This document shows, piece after piece, positions 30,015 to 39,043 of a DNA stretch of 44,073 nt. Positions within the stretch are counted from its first letter, which is position 1, and the number at the start of each line of letters is the position of its first letter. Position numbers and translations under genes: made by a program. Source of the DNA: Candidatus Woesearchaeota archaeon (GTDB lineage Archaea; Nanobdellota; Nanobdellia; Woesearchaeales; ARS49); the NCBI GenBank assembly GCA_014729505.1, contig WJJS01000002.1:1-44073 (forward strand), given 5' to 3'. The notes under the pieces were generated by a model that saw only the letters and a program-made list of their open reading frames with translations, was not told where the DNA came from and ran no database searches.

Positions 30015-30084
30015 ATTAGTATTTGACCCAGAATGTATTATTATGCATTATAACATACTAATTTAGCGACAAATATTTATATTA
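30015..30084 (+). promoter_or_regulatory. Promoter and inverted repeats before the AbrB-PhoU gene
   Basis: ATTAGTAT (30015-30022) pairs with ATACTAAT (30055-30062), and a near-palindrome AATGTATTATTATGCATT lies between them. ATTTATATTA at 30075-30084 is the likely TATA; transcription would start near 30104, followed by GGGTGA (30111-30116). The repeats may be an operator for the downstream DNA-binding PhoU protein. Confidence 0.4.
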
Positions 30085-30120
30085 TGATTATCTGTAAGAA
30101 AAAATAATACGGGTGAAATC

Positions 30121-31044
30121 ATGAAAAGAAAAGTCTCTCGCATAGGACCTGCAACACTCATGGTCAGTCTGCCCTCACAATGGGTGAAAGAAAACAAAGT
30201 CGAAAAAGGACAGGAAATCGACGTAGTCCCACGAGGCAACAAACTACTCATACAAACAGATACAGCGGCAAAAACATACAAAACAACACTGGATCTGCGC
30301 ACACCAACAACAGCAACACAAAACTACATAGGACACCAAGCACGAACAGTAAAACAACTGTACCGCTTCGGCGTCGATGAAATCACCATACAATACAATG
30401 ACAAACGAGTAATCAGACAAATACAACACGAAATACAACGACAACTCCTAGGATTTGAAATCGTCAGCCAGGGCGACAAAGTCTGCACAATCAAAAATAT
30501 AGCTGCAGGACTTGACTCGGAATTCAACGCTGTTCTACGACGACTCTTCTTTCTTACTATGTCAATGGCAGATGACGCCCTTGACGCGATGAAGAAAAAA
30601 GACAAAGAACGACTTGAAGAAATGCCATCCATGGAAATGACACAAAACAAACTGCACAACCTCTGTGAAAGAATGCTCAACAAACACGGCTTTGAAGACA
30701 ACAAATGCACGACACTCATTTACGCACTCGTACGCCAACTCGAAGAAGTTGGAGACGCACTACGAGACGTAAGTCTGTACGCACTTGAAAGAAATCTCAA
30801 CATGCCAAAACCATTCCTTGAAAAATTCGCATCAATAAACAAAGAACTGCGAGCATTTCACGACGTGTTCTACAGTTACGACATCGACAAAGCAAGCAGT
30901 CACAAAGAACGACACAATGCGCTTCGAAAAGAATGTATCGAATTGCTCACCAAAGCAAAACCAGGAGACGGGCGATACTACCATTATCTCGTCGTGCTTC
31001 TGCTCAAAATAAACGATATGGGCGCAAGCTTTCGTCTAGTGTAA
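30121..31044 (+). CDS. AbrB/SpoVT-PhoU phosphate uptake regulator
   Basis: This 307-residue protein joins an N-terminal SpoVT/AbrB-type swapped-hairpin DNA-binding domain (MKRKVSRIGPATLMVSLPSQ, residues 1-45) to PhoU-like helical bundles (about 100-305; MADDALDAMKKKDKERLEEM and RQLEEVGDALRDVSLYALER). In archaea such proteins are linked to control of phosphate transport. The Pst transporter genes are not in this window, so the regulon is not visible. ATG 30121 is preceded by GGGTGA. Inverted repeats before its TATA suggest autoregulation. It converges with the PHP gene, overlapping by nine bases. Confidence 0.92.
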   Translation: MKRKVSRIGPATLMVSLPSQWVKENKVEKGQEIDVVPRGNKLLIQTDTAAKTYKTTLDLRTPTTATQNYIGHQARTVKQLYRFGVDEITIQYNDKRVIRQIQHEIQRQLLGFEIVSQGDKVCTIKNIAAGLDSEFNAVLRRLFFLTMSMADDALDAMKKKDKERLEEMPSMEMTQNKLHNLCERMLNKHGFEDNKCTTLIYALVRQLEEVGDALRDVSLYALERNLNMPKPFLEKFASINKELRAFHDVFYSYDIDKASSHKERHNALRKECIELLTKAKPGDGRYYHYLVVLLLKINDMGASFRLV

Positions 31045-31851
31045 GAAATGAAAAAAATCATCTCTTGAAACACCTGCATCACCTAATTGAATGCGAAAGC
31101 GACTGCCGTGATAATCAGAACCTCCAGTAATCGGAAGGCCAAGACCCCACGCCATATTGCAGGCCTTTCTCACAATATCCAAGTCCTTTTTCTTACTGCG
31201 ACACTCAATACCATCAATGTCCTGCTCGTCTAATTCGACAATGAGATCTTCAACATTACCATACTCACCAGGATGAGCAAGAGACACTCTGCCCCCTCCT
31301 TCATGAATCGCATCAATGACTTCCTTAGTGGAATGAGGAATAGGTTCCGCAGGCACTGCTGCAAAACCTCCGACACCACCATACTTGTCAGAACGGGAAT
31401 GCATGTCAACAACAGGGACAGGAGTATCGATCCTTTTCGCAACGAATTGAGCGATTTGAAAACGAGCCAAATATCCTTTGTGAGGAATATCTTCAAAACA
31501 GAAATCAAAACCTCGTTTCTTGTACCTTTCAATTATCTGACGAGCACGTCTATTATGCTGATCACATTGTTCTTTACAAATCCTGGCCAACTCCGGCGTG
31601 TGCTTCATCCCATACCCTAAGAGATGAACTTCCTGAGTTGACGCTCTTGCATATAATTCAATACCGGTCGTCGAAATCAATTGGAATCGTTTTGCATAAA
31701 ACAATGACTCATCCCAGTGATCCATCACACTATGATCAGTGATCACAACACCTGCAAGACCACGATGCGAGGCATGTCTCATCAACTCCTCAGGACTGTC
31801 AGTACCATCAGAGTACCAACTGTGAGTCTGCATATCAACCAGATTATACAT
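31036..31851 (-). CDS. PHP-domain phosphoesterase
   Basis: This 271-residue protein has the four PHP metal motifs: DMQTHSWYSDGTDSPEELM (motif I), VVITDHSVMD (II), STTGIELYAR (the metal-binding Glu), VSLAHPGEYGN (III) and ITGGSDYHGS (IV). It resembles the YciV/TrpH group, which act as 5'-3' RNA exonucleases or 3',5'-nucleotide bisphosphatases. ATG 31851 overlaps the end of kinase-like paralogue 2 by eight bases, so it is the last gene of a four-gene operon with three kinase-like proteins. A phosphatase paired with three predicted kinases hints at a shared phosphorylated substrate; this is inference. Confidence 0.9.
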   Translation of the reverse strand: MYNLVDMQTHSWYSDGTDSPEELMRHASHRGLAGVVITDHSVMDHWDESLFYAKRFQLISTTGIELYARASTQEVHLLGYGMKHTPELARICKEQCDQHNRRARQIIERYKKRGFDFCFEDIPHKGYLARFQIAQFVAKRIDTPVPVVDMHSRSDKYGGVGGFAAVPAEPIPHSTKEVIDAIHEGGGRVSLAHPGEYGNVEDLIVELDEQDIDGIECRSKKKDLDIVRKACNMAWGLGLPITGGSDYHGSRFRIQLGDAGVSRDDFFHFLH

Positions 31852-33949
31852 TATTACCCTCGTCAAATCGCCGATAATACCGTTCAAACACTGTTGCCAG
31901 AACTGCAAGCGATGCCTTATCTGCAATTCTTACTGTTTCTTGTCCCATCAACTGTCTAGTCGCCTCGACACCTCGCTTCATCCAATCGCGCTTTTGACTT
32001 TGAAACTCAGGATGTGCATAATTGGGATCGTGAACCGATTTAATTACAAAATCAATCACATATGCCTCATAGGTTAAAAAGAATTCCTTAAGGTCATCTA
32101 TAGTCTGCTTGTGACAACGCCCAGGAACCTGCGCATTAAAACGTCGTACCGCGTCATTGTACGTTCCACGATACTGCGCTATCAATACACTCTTAGTTGT
32201 CTGATCAAGATGTTGAACATGCTCTAAGAATTTGACCAAATCATACTGAGGTCCGGCCAATTGTGCAGACTCAAAATCAACTGCCGTCATCAAACGAGGA
32301 TCATTATCGCGCACAATCCAATTCAACGGATTAGCATCCTTAACATACGTAGTCACCTTGCGATTATCCAACATCCTAGCGACTGAAGAGAACGCGTCGC
32401 GAACACGATCCTTGTCAGCTGAAGTAAATCCTTCGCCCTCATCCATCTTTTTCATAGTGGAGCTCTGATAATACTTTCCGTCGTGAACAACAGCAAAAGG
32501 CACGGATTCCAACAAATGCTGAGGACCAAACGCATGAATATTTGCAAGCTGATAAAGACCATGACGATACGCCTCTTCAATGCGCCCAGCACTTTGATCA
32601 TCAAGCAAAAAATCACGGAAATGAGGTCCTGGCAGGCGACCATAACACAGGATCACCTCTTCGTCTTGAAAGAACTCTGCGACATGAGGAGGGATCCACT
32701 CATGGGCCAGACGCAAAATATTTTCACCAATTTCAATACGAGGAGGGTCATTCATCAGATCAGTCAGTCCCTCAGTGCGTTCAAGAGTTCCCGTACCATT
32801 ATCAAACATACCTTTAGTATCAATAACACCCCGACGAACGAACATAAAATATCTGTTCATGAAATGCTCGTTTTCGATCATCCGATTTTCACCAAGTTTA
32901 TACACATGATCGCCAAGACTAAACACTTTGTGACGAGTTCTTCCTTCAAGTATTCGAGACAATTGATGGACATGTTCTGCCAATGGTCGAACTGCATTAA
33001 GACAACGAACAGACAATTCAGAACGCCCACCAATTGCAACCAGTTGGGGAATCAGTACTTCGTCACGAAAATGAAGATACGGCGCTCGCTCTTGTTCAGA
33101 AGCATCAGCATAGACCGCATCCAGCGCGATAAAAAGTTTTGAGAGAAAAGTAACAGATTCACTGGCACTTGCTGACATCGCATCATCGCGATCCTGAGTT
33201 AATGCACGACAAGAATAACGCAATAGCCATGCCTCGTGCATTACTTCCCCAAGAATATCAGCGCACACCTCGGGTTGATCAAACTGCAAAATATTTGCAA
33301 ACTGTTTTCGGGCAAGAACATAATTACCAGTACCATACCAGGATAAAGTGTTCTCCAACATAAAATACCACGCAGAAGGATCGGGCGCCTTTCTCTGTGC
33401 TGCCCGTGCAAGAACTGTCGTCGATAACCACGTCAATCCATACTTATCCGCATCCTTGGCAAGTTCCATGACAAAACGATCCAGTGCCTTCTCATCATAG
33501 CCTTCAGCATGTAAATCGTAACGAGATAACTCCCGATCCAAAGTAGTCCTATACCACCCAAACATTCGCTCCTCTTCCCACAACACACCCTCACGCTGCT
33601 GGGCAACAAGTTCTCCCATCAAACTCCAATGCAAGAGCGAATCACGAATAGCGCAAGGAAAACGCTGGGCCCTTGCCTGCCGATACAATCTTTTGGCCGT
33701 CACAGATTGTCCTTTTCGCAAAGCATCATCAGCAAATACCAGTTGTTTGGCAATAGTTTCCAAACCTTCTGCCCGGGTACCAAGATGAAGAAATCGAAAA
33801 TAATCAGAAAAAGTCCGAAAATGATCTTTAGCACAACAAGTCGCAGACCCATTATTGCCAGAATTATTGCGCTTTTTTGCAGTACTCCTTTTCTTTTTCT
33901 CCTGTCGCTTCCTGCGACGTTTTCTTTTTTGCTCAGCACGATTAGCCAT
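31844..33949 (-). CDS. Helical-repeat / APH-like kinase paralogue 2
   Basis: This 701-residue protein begins with a very basic tail (MANRAEQKRKRRRKRQEKKK, to about residue 30), then a TPR-like helical half (for example GNYVLARKQFANILQFDQPE) and the kinase-like half: RHKVFSLGDHVYK (Lys351), IENEHF (Glu361), LCYGRLPGPHFRDFL, YVKDANPLNWI (Asp538, Asn543), AVDFES (Asp558), GPQYDLVKFLEH and the shared tail YVIDFVIKSVHDPNYAHPEF. The catalytic residues expected for phosphotransfer are kept. ATG 33949 follows GAGG and overlaps paralogue 3 by eight bases; a start at 33970 is possible but less likely. It is the third gene of the operon. Confidence 0.85.
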   Translation of the reverse strand: MANRAEQKRKRRRKRQEKKKRSTAKKRNNSGNNGSATCCAKDHFRTFSDYFRFLHLGTRAEGLETIAKQLVFADDALRKGQSVTAKRLYRQARAQRFPCAIRDSLLHWSLMGELVAQQREGVLWEEERMFGWYRTTLDRELSRYDLHAEGYDEKALDRFVMELAKDADKYGLTWLSTTVLARAAQRKAPDPSAWYFMLENTLSWYGTGNYVLARKQFANILQFDQPEVCADILGEVMHEAWLLRYSCRALTQDRDDAMSASASESVTFLSKLFIALDAVYADASEQERAPYLHFRDEVLIPQLVAIGGRSELSVRCLNAVRPLAEHVHQLSRILEGRTRHKVFSLGDHVYKLGENRMIENEHFMNRYFMFVRRGVIDTKGMFDNGTGTLERTEGLTDLMNDPPRIEIGENILRLAHEWIPPHVAEFFQDEEVILCYGRLPGPHFRDFLLDDQSAGRIEEAYRHGLYQLANIHAFGPQHLLESVPFAVVHDGKYYQSSTMKKMDEGEGFTSADKDRVRDAFSSVARMLDNRKVTTYVKDANPLNWIVRDNDPRLMTAVDFESAQLAGPQYDLVKFLEHVQHLDQTTKSVLIAQYRGTYNDAVRRFNAQVPGRCHKQTIDDLKEFFLTYEAYVIDFVIKSVHDPNYAHPEFQSQKRDWMKRGVEATRQLMGQETVRIADKASLAVLATVFERYYRRFDEGNNV

Positions 33950-35864
33950 GAGAACCTCTGTAGGAATCACATATTTTTGCTAAACGTTGCAGAGCGCTAC
34001 GCTCATCATCACTAAAGTCAGGCATTTCCAGCATTGCAGAAACAACTTCAGCGCCGCGACGCATCCATTGTCGACGAGCTTCGGCAAATTCCTCAAAACG
34101 ATAATGAGGATCATGAATGGATTTTACACAAAAATCGACAACATATGCCAGATAATCACGACGAAAAGCAGCAAGATCTGTAATCAAAGGCTTTGCAGCT
34201 TTTGGAGCTTGAGAATTAAAGGCGAGCGCAGCAGCATTATATTCATTGTAGTAACGATCAAGCAAACATTCTTTTGTCTCTTCGGACAATACAGGAACAT
34301 GCTCAAGAAGTTTTGCAAGATCATAACCAGGCCCTGCGATCTGTACCGATTCAAAATCCACAGGCATAATGCATTCCGGCTGATGCGGAAGAATAATCCA
34401 ATTCAGCGGATGTGCATCCTTTACCCACGAATCAATCGATCGCCGTTCAAGACAGCGAGCAAGAACCTCATATCCCGGACGGGCGAATTCCCACTCTCCT
34501 CTCGTCCATCCATGGCCTCTTTCAATACGCCCGTCCATAGATTCAACATAAAACTGCGCGTTGTGAGGTTCGTTACCTTCCACCACCTCAAGCAAATGTT
34601 TTGGTCCGACAGCATGAAGACGCGCGAGCTGATCAATAGCAGGACCACAAACCTGTTCATGATCCACACCAGGTTGTTGCAAATACTCAAAAAGCAACTG
34701 TCCAGGAATCAATCCATAACCAATAACCACTTCGTTTGGAGGAAAAACATGTTGCAAATGCGGAGGAATACCGGTACCCGAAAGACGAAATGCAATCGAG
34801 GGAGTTCTAGTCGGACCAATGGCAGAAAGATCAATAGACACCCCATCAGCAACATGCTGCGAATGCTCATCGTCACACATCACACTCAAAGGCACTCTAC
34901 CATCACCCAATGATTTAAAATAACTCAACACCCACGCCTCATTGGAAATAGCGTCACTCGTACCCCCCTTAAATGCATACTCATTGAGACGAAAAACCCG
35001 GTGAGTTGTTCTCTTCTCAAACATTTGGGAAAGCTCATCGTGATGAGCATAAAGGGTCTGCATTGCAGCAAAGCCTTCGCTAATAGACTGAAAAGAACGT
35101 GCATCAAACCGTTCCTTCAATGCTGACTGCACCTCACCAAACCATTTATGAAAAACAATACGTTCATTAGTGCAGGGCCCAGTAGAATACAACGCAAGCA
35201 ATCCATGCAACACATGCATCACTTTGTGAATCGACAGCGTTGTCGTTGACCAGTTGTGATCTCTTGTTTCCTGTTCTCCCCGCTCATAAAAAAAAATCGC
35301 TCGAGGATCTGCACTTTTTGAAAAACCAAAGAGCTTGCCAAACAGCTCACGGGCTTTTTGATACTCCCCGGCATGATATTCTTCAACAGCACTCCTCACC
35401 AGATTAGTGAACTGGCGAAGAGGTTCGCGAGAATAACAGGCAGCATGAGCATGATATTTTGCAGACAAGGAGTACTGTTCCCAATTGCTCAAACAATCTG
35501 CAATACCTGTTGAATGCGCTTCATGATTTGAGCGAAGTCCATGCATCATAATAAAACCATGAGGCAAAGTCTCATCAACAGCAGCTTCAACAATGCGCTG
35601 TACCAACTCTCTAGGATCAGGATCAGACACAAGAGCTTCAAGAGCACCTTCTGCATCCAATGAACTATTCACCATCAAGACATATTCTTCATGCGGCAAC
35701 TCTATTTCACGGGCTCGCCTAAAACACTGCCTCGCCTCGTCATAATTGCCGCGATACATCTCTTCTTCACCCACTATCATCTGTCTCGTCGCTTCAATAA
35801 ATGGTCCTTCCTTTACAACATCCCGATAACGAAAGAAATGATTAATCTGCGGTTTCTCTTTCAT
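33942..35864 (-). CDS. Helical-repeat / APH-like kinase paralogue 3
   Basis: This 640-residue paralogue lacks the basic tail of the others and starts MKEKPQINHFFRYRDVVKEG. Its helical half contains TPR-like units (EEEMYRGNYDEARQCFRRAR, EEYHAGEYQKARELFGKLFG). Kinase-like motifs are THRVFRLNEYAFK (Lys299), ISNEAW (Glu309), IGYGLIPGQLLFEYL, WVKDAHPLNWI (Asp483, Asn488; His replaces the first Asn of relatives), PVDFES (Asp503), GPGYDLAKLLEH and YVVDFCVKSIHDPHYRFEEF. ATG 35864 overlaps the stop of paralogue 4 by four bases (ATGA), so translation is coupled. Second gene of the operon. Substrate unknown. Confidence 0.85.
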   Translation of the reverse strand: MKEKPQINHFFRYRDVVKEGPFIEATRQMIVGEEEMYRGNYDEARQCFRRAREIELPHEEYVLMVNSSLDAEGALEALVSDPDPRELVQRIVEAAVDETLPHGFIMMHGLRSNHEAHSTGIADCLSNWEQYSLSAKYHAHAACYSREPLRQFTNLVRSAVEEYHAGEYQKARELFGKLFGFSKSADPRAIFFYERGEQETRDHNWSTTTLSIHKVMHVLHGLLALYSTGPCTNERIVFHKWFGEVQSALKERFDARSFQSISEGFAAMQTLYAHHDELSQMFEKRTTHRVFRLNEYAFKGGTSDAISNEAWVLSYFKSLGDGRVPLSVMCDDEHSQHVADGVSIDLSAIGPTRTPSIAFRLSGTGIPPHLQHVFPPNEVVIGYGLIPGQLLFEYLQQPGVDHEQVCGPAIDQLARLHAVGPKHLLEVVEGNEPHNAQFYVESMDGRIERGHGWTRGEWEFARPGYEVLARCLERRSIDSWVKDAHPLNWIILPHQPECIMPVDFESVQIAGPGYDLAKLLEHVPVLSEETKECLLDRYYNEYNAAALAFNSQAPKAAKPLITDLAAFRRDYLAYVVDFCVKSIHDPHYRFEEFAEARRQWMRRGAEVVSAMLEMPDFSDDERSALQRLAKICDSYRGSHG

Positions 35865-37873
35865 AACACCGCCCCAACAGTATTAGCAAACACCTCTTGC
35901 ATTGCACGAAGTCTTTTCACTTCAGTTTCGTCATACTGATGATTTTGTATCAACCAATCAACTGCATCAACACCCCGACGCAACCATCCCCGCTTTAGTC
36001 CATCAAATTCCGGCAATATGTAGTTTGGATTGTTGACACACTTCACGACGTGATCAACAACATAGTTCTCGTAAGTAACCAGGAACCTATCACTATCTTC
36101 AATTTTTTGACGAGCATATGCGGATGGTACTGCAACAGTGAAATCATCACAAATAGCATTGAAATCACGAATATATTCACCCATCAATCCTTCGCGCTGT
36201 TCTCGTGACAAGTGCTGTCGATGCTCCAAAAGCTTTACCAGATCATAGCCCGGACCTGCAAGTTTTGCCGATTCAAAATCAATAGGAATAATATGAGGAA
36301 AAGTGTCTTCAACAACCATCCAATTGAAATGATTTGCATCCTTGACGTACGTTGTTATTGCGCGATTGCCAAGAGCAGAAGCAATAACGTCATATCCTCG
36401 ACGTACAAGTTCCTGCTGGGCAGCAGAAAAAAATCCTGATCGACGCATAAGAGTGCTTACATGACGCCGGTAAGAGCGTGCATCATCAGCATGAATGAAC
36501 GGCACCTGTTCAAGTAAATGCTGAGGACCAAATCCATGAAAACATGCTATCTGTCGCACAACTTCCTGATAGATCGGTACTGGATCTTCAACGTTTTCGA
36601 AGTACTGATGCAAAGTCATCCCTCCAATCACGTCATAGGCTGCAACAGCCTCGATTTTTGGACTGTTCATTACACAACGACTTTGATGACCATTAAGCAT
36701 CCACAAATGACTTGGAAGCGCAAAAAGACTGCCAAAAGACGAGGAATGCACCACCGTTTCTCCTTCAACAAAAGTTCCTTCACCAGTTCTGCCAACACCC
36801 TGCAATTGAATAATTCCGTCGCGAACGGCAAGAAAATACCGGTGAAAAAAACTTTCATTTACGACTGTTTTTGACTTACTGACCTTGTAGACATAAGGCC
36901 CTGCCTGCACGACACGATGAGTATTTCGACCCTTATTTAATTCAGCAGCAGCATCATAATCACGACACAAACAGACAAGCGCATCAATGGTTTGCTTTCC
37001 GCGCTCAAATAAAACTCCCTGAGCTTGCATTATAGTAGCAGCAGCTTCTTGCGCAAGAGATATCCTTTTATCATCGTGATCGAGTGCAAAGGCGATAATT
37101 ATATCCTGAACAGCCGCCTGCACTTTGGCACCAGCAAAAGTAATATTTTCAGCATCATAAGATCCTCTAAGCAAACCATCGTGATACCACCCAATAATAC
37201 TCTGGGAAAAGGACTCTTCAGATGCAAAATCAACAGCGGCGCAAAACTTCCTTCGCGCATCTGCCACACGTCCAGAACGAAGTAACACTGTTCCACTACG
37301 CATAGCAACATCCTGCTTTGAAGCGTCATCATATGAGAACATATCGGCGAGATCAAGACATCTTGCGGCGAGATCATAGCGATGCGCGAAGATTAACTTG
37401 TCCTGCAAGGCAAGAAACACCATCTGCATAGAGGCTTTCTCCAAAAGGTTCGCGTTAACAATGGCGTTAGCGTAATTACGATATCCAACAGCAGAATCTA
37501 AAGGACAGCCAGCAGCAAGAAAAAAATCTGCAATTGTCGGATCGGATTTCTCCATCAGGCGAATCGCGTTACGCCAGTAAGTGGCCTGAAATCGAGCGTT
37601 ATCAAGTCGTCTCGATTTTGATTCAATTATCCGCGTAAACAACGACCTTGCAGTCTCAAAATCTCCTCGACGCACCGATCGTTCTGCTCGACGATGCACC
37701 ATACGGGCCCTGTCCTGTATATGTTGCGTTTCCAAGACACGATCAACAAAGAAATCATTGAGAGGAATAGGAATAAGCAGTTCCTCCAAAGGAGGCTTGA
37801 CATTTGAAAACTCCTGTACTGGAGTGTTTTTTTCTCGACGATTGCCTTTCCTTTTGTGTTTTCTGCGCCCCAT
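35861..37873 (-). CDS. Helical-repeat / APH-like kinase paralogue 4, operon leader
   Basis: This 670-residue protein starts with a basic tail (MGRRKHKRKGNRREK), then helical repeats (RSVRRGDFETARSLFTRIIE, RSGRVADARRKFCAAVDFAS) and the kinase-like half: THRVVQAGPYVYK (Lys330), VVNESF (Glu340), AAYDVIGGMTLHQYF, YVKDANHFNWM (Asp512, Asn517), PIDFES (Asp532), GPGYDLVKLLEH, and YVVDHVVKCVNNPNYILPEF. A long insert (about 360-405) lies between the alpha-C and hinge regions. It opens an operon of paralogues 4, 3 and 2 and then the PHP gene. No clear TATA sits at 27 bases; TTATAACAATATT near 37918-37930 would give a longer leader. Confidence 0.85.
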   Translation of the reverse strand: MGRRKHKRKGNRREKNTPVQEFSNVKPPLEELLIPIPLNDFFVDRVLETQHIQDRARMVHRRAERSVRRGDFETARSLFTRIIESKSRRLDNARFQATYWRNAIRLMEKSDPTIADFFLAAGCPLDSAVGYRNYANAIVNANLLEKASMQMVFLALQDKLIFAHRYDLAARCLDLADMFSYDDASKQDVAMRSGTVLLRSGRVADARRKFCAAVDFASEESFSQSIIGWYHDGLLRGSYDAENITFAGAKVQAAVQDIIIAFALDHDDKRISLAQEAAATIMQAQGVLFERGKQTIDALVCLCRDYDAAAELNKGRNTHRVVQAGPYVYKVSKSKTVVNESFFHRYFLAVRDGIIQLQGVGRTGEGTFVEGETVVHSSSFGSLFALPSHLWMLNGHQSRCVMNSPKIEAVAAYDVIGGMTLHQYFENVEDPVPIYQEVVRQIACFHGFGPQHLLEQVPFIHADDARSYRRHVSTLMRRSGFFSAAQQELVRRGYDVIASALGNRAITTYVKDANHFNWMVVEDTFPHIIPIDFESAKLAGPGYDLVKLLEHRQHLSREQREGLMGEYIRDFNAICDDFTVAVPSAYARQKIEDSDRFLVTYENYVVDHVVKCVNNPNYILPEFDGLKRGWLRRGVDAVDWLIQNHQYDETEVKRLRAMQEVFANTVGAVL

Positions 37874-38015
37874 AACTGTGACATGTGCATTACTAGACTC
37901 TAATGACTATCTTAATATTGTTATAATATTAGAAAACACACCGCGCACTACATATATAAGTTTTACTACTAATAAGGAGTTTATTTGGCGGCCGAACTTT
38001 CTACACTTCATAGTT
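37874..38015. promoter_or_regulatory. Promoter region of the kinase-like/PHP operon
   Basis: AT-rich region with TAATATTGTTATAATATTA (about 37912-37930), which is nearly palindromic and holds the best TATA candidate for the leftward operon. There is no small ORF with a ribosome site. The upstream gene in the same direction ends at 38016. Confidence 0.35.
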
Positions 38016-39008
38016 CTACTCTTCATCCTCTTCTGGAGGCTGCGGATCGTAAAGCAAGGGAACAAGACCAACTGCGCTAAAACCATCATGCGCTGCAGCA
38101 TCATACAACCCTTCAGCATCATGCATCCAGAAATCAACACATGCAATGGCGACTGGAATACCACAGGAACGATCGCTCAAAAAATGACGAATACGACGAG
38201 TAAAACCCTGATTTGCACGTTCAAGCGAAGGTAATTCAGCGCGCACAAACCATTCAACATCACCCATCGCCTCATCCAAAGAACACATACGACGACGCTT
38301 CTTTCGTCGAGGACCGCCCGGTCGCGAATACTCCCTTACAACCTTCCACGGTTCAACCAGCTGATCAAGAATACCATACACTTTACACACATCGGGCGAG
38401 CCAACAACATACACACTGCGCTGATCACTAGCCTGTTCACGCACAAAACGCAATACCGGATCAGCATCAACTTGCGATCGGGCAAACACATGACTGCCAA
38501 GAGACAACCATGCATCAGCAGCGCAGCGAGGGCCCTTTGGAGTACCAAGAAGTTCACTGTATTCTCGAGGAGTAGGCACATACGCATAACCGCTCCACTG
38601 AGGCGTTCCTTGTACAAAAAGCCTGACCACATACTCCTGTTCTTGAGCATCACACAGGTGACGAATACCTTCGACTATCCTCGCATACTGCTCTCCAACA
38701 GAACTGCCCTTTTCCATCAAGCCATTCCTAGGCCAAAAACCAGAAATCACAAACAATTGCGGATCAAAAAAACCGTCAGGAACATCAGTATACTCAACAC
38801 GACAATGCGCGCGATCAACCAACGCATCTATCTCAAGACCAAGACCCTGCACAATATACTTCTTTTCACCAATCGCATCGCGAACCGACGAGAAACCAAC
38901 TCTATTTACAAGATCAACATCAGACAAATTCTGCATTATTGTTCGTCGACGGGAGGGAATGCCCGCATACAACCCAACACAATCTCGCTGCTCTTTAGTA
39001 ATCTTCAT
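38016..39008 (-). CDS. Hypothetical protein (330 residues)
   Basis: I use ATG 39008 (MKITKEQRDCVGLYAGIPSR); TTATAAAA at 39037-39044 lies 32 bases upstream, and a TTG at 39017 would fall at or before the start of transcription. The protein alternates strand and helix segments (VRDAIGEKKYIVQGLGLEID, ARSQVDADPVLRFVREQASD), has a basic loop (GGPRRKKRRRM) and an acidic end (DPQPPEEDEE). YVVRLFVQGTPQWSGYAYVP and IPVAIACVDFWMHDAEGLYD look like core strands of an alpha/beta fold. I see no catalytic signature and recognise no family. It could be nucleic-acid related given the basic loop. Confidence 0.7.
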   Translation of the reverse strand: MKITKEQRDCVGLYAGIPSRRRTIMQNLSDVDLVNRVGFSSVRDAIGEKKYIVQGLGLEIDALVDRAHCRVEYTDVPDGFFDPQLFVISGFWPRNGLMEKGSSVGEQYARIVEGIRHLCDAQEQEYVVRLFVQGTPQWSGYAYVPTPREYSELLGTPKGPRCAADAWLSLGSHVFARSQVDADPVLRFVREQASDQRSVYVVGSPDVCKVYGILDQLVEPWKVVREYSRPGGPRRKKRRRMCSLDEAMGDVEWFVRAELPSLERANQGFTRRIRHFLSDRSCGIPVAIACVDFWMHDAEGLYDAAAHDGFSAVGLVPLLYDPQPPEEDEE

Positions 39009-39043
39009 CTCAAGCAACGTCGCAAAAAGACCTGCTTATAAAA

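Noticed and set aside
30933-31130. ORF overlapping the end of the AbrB-PhoU gene
   Set aside because: It is a frame shadow with no ribosome site across two convergent genes.
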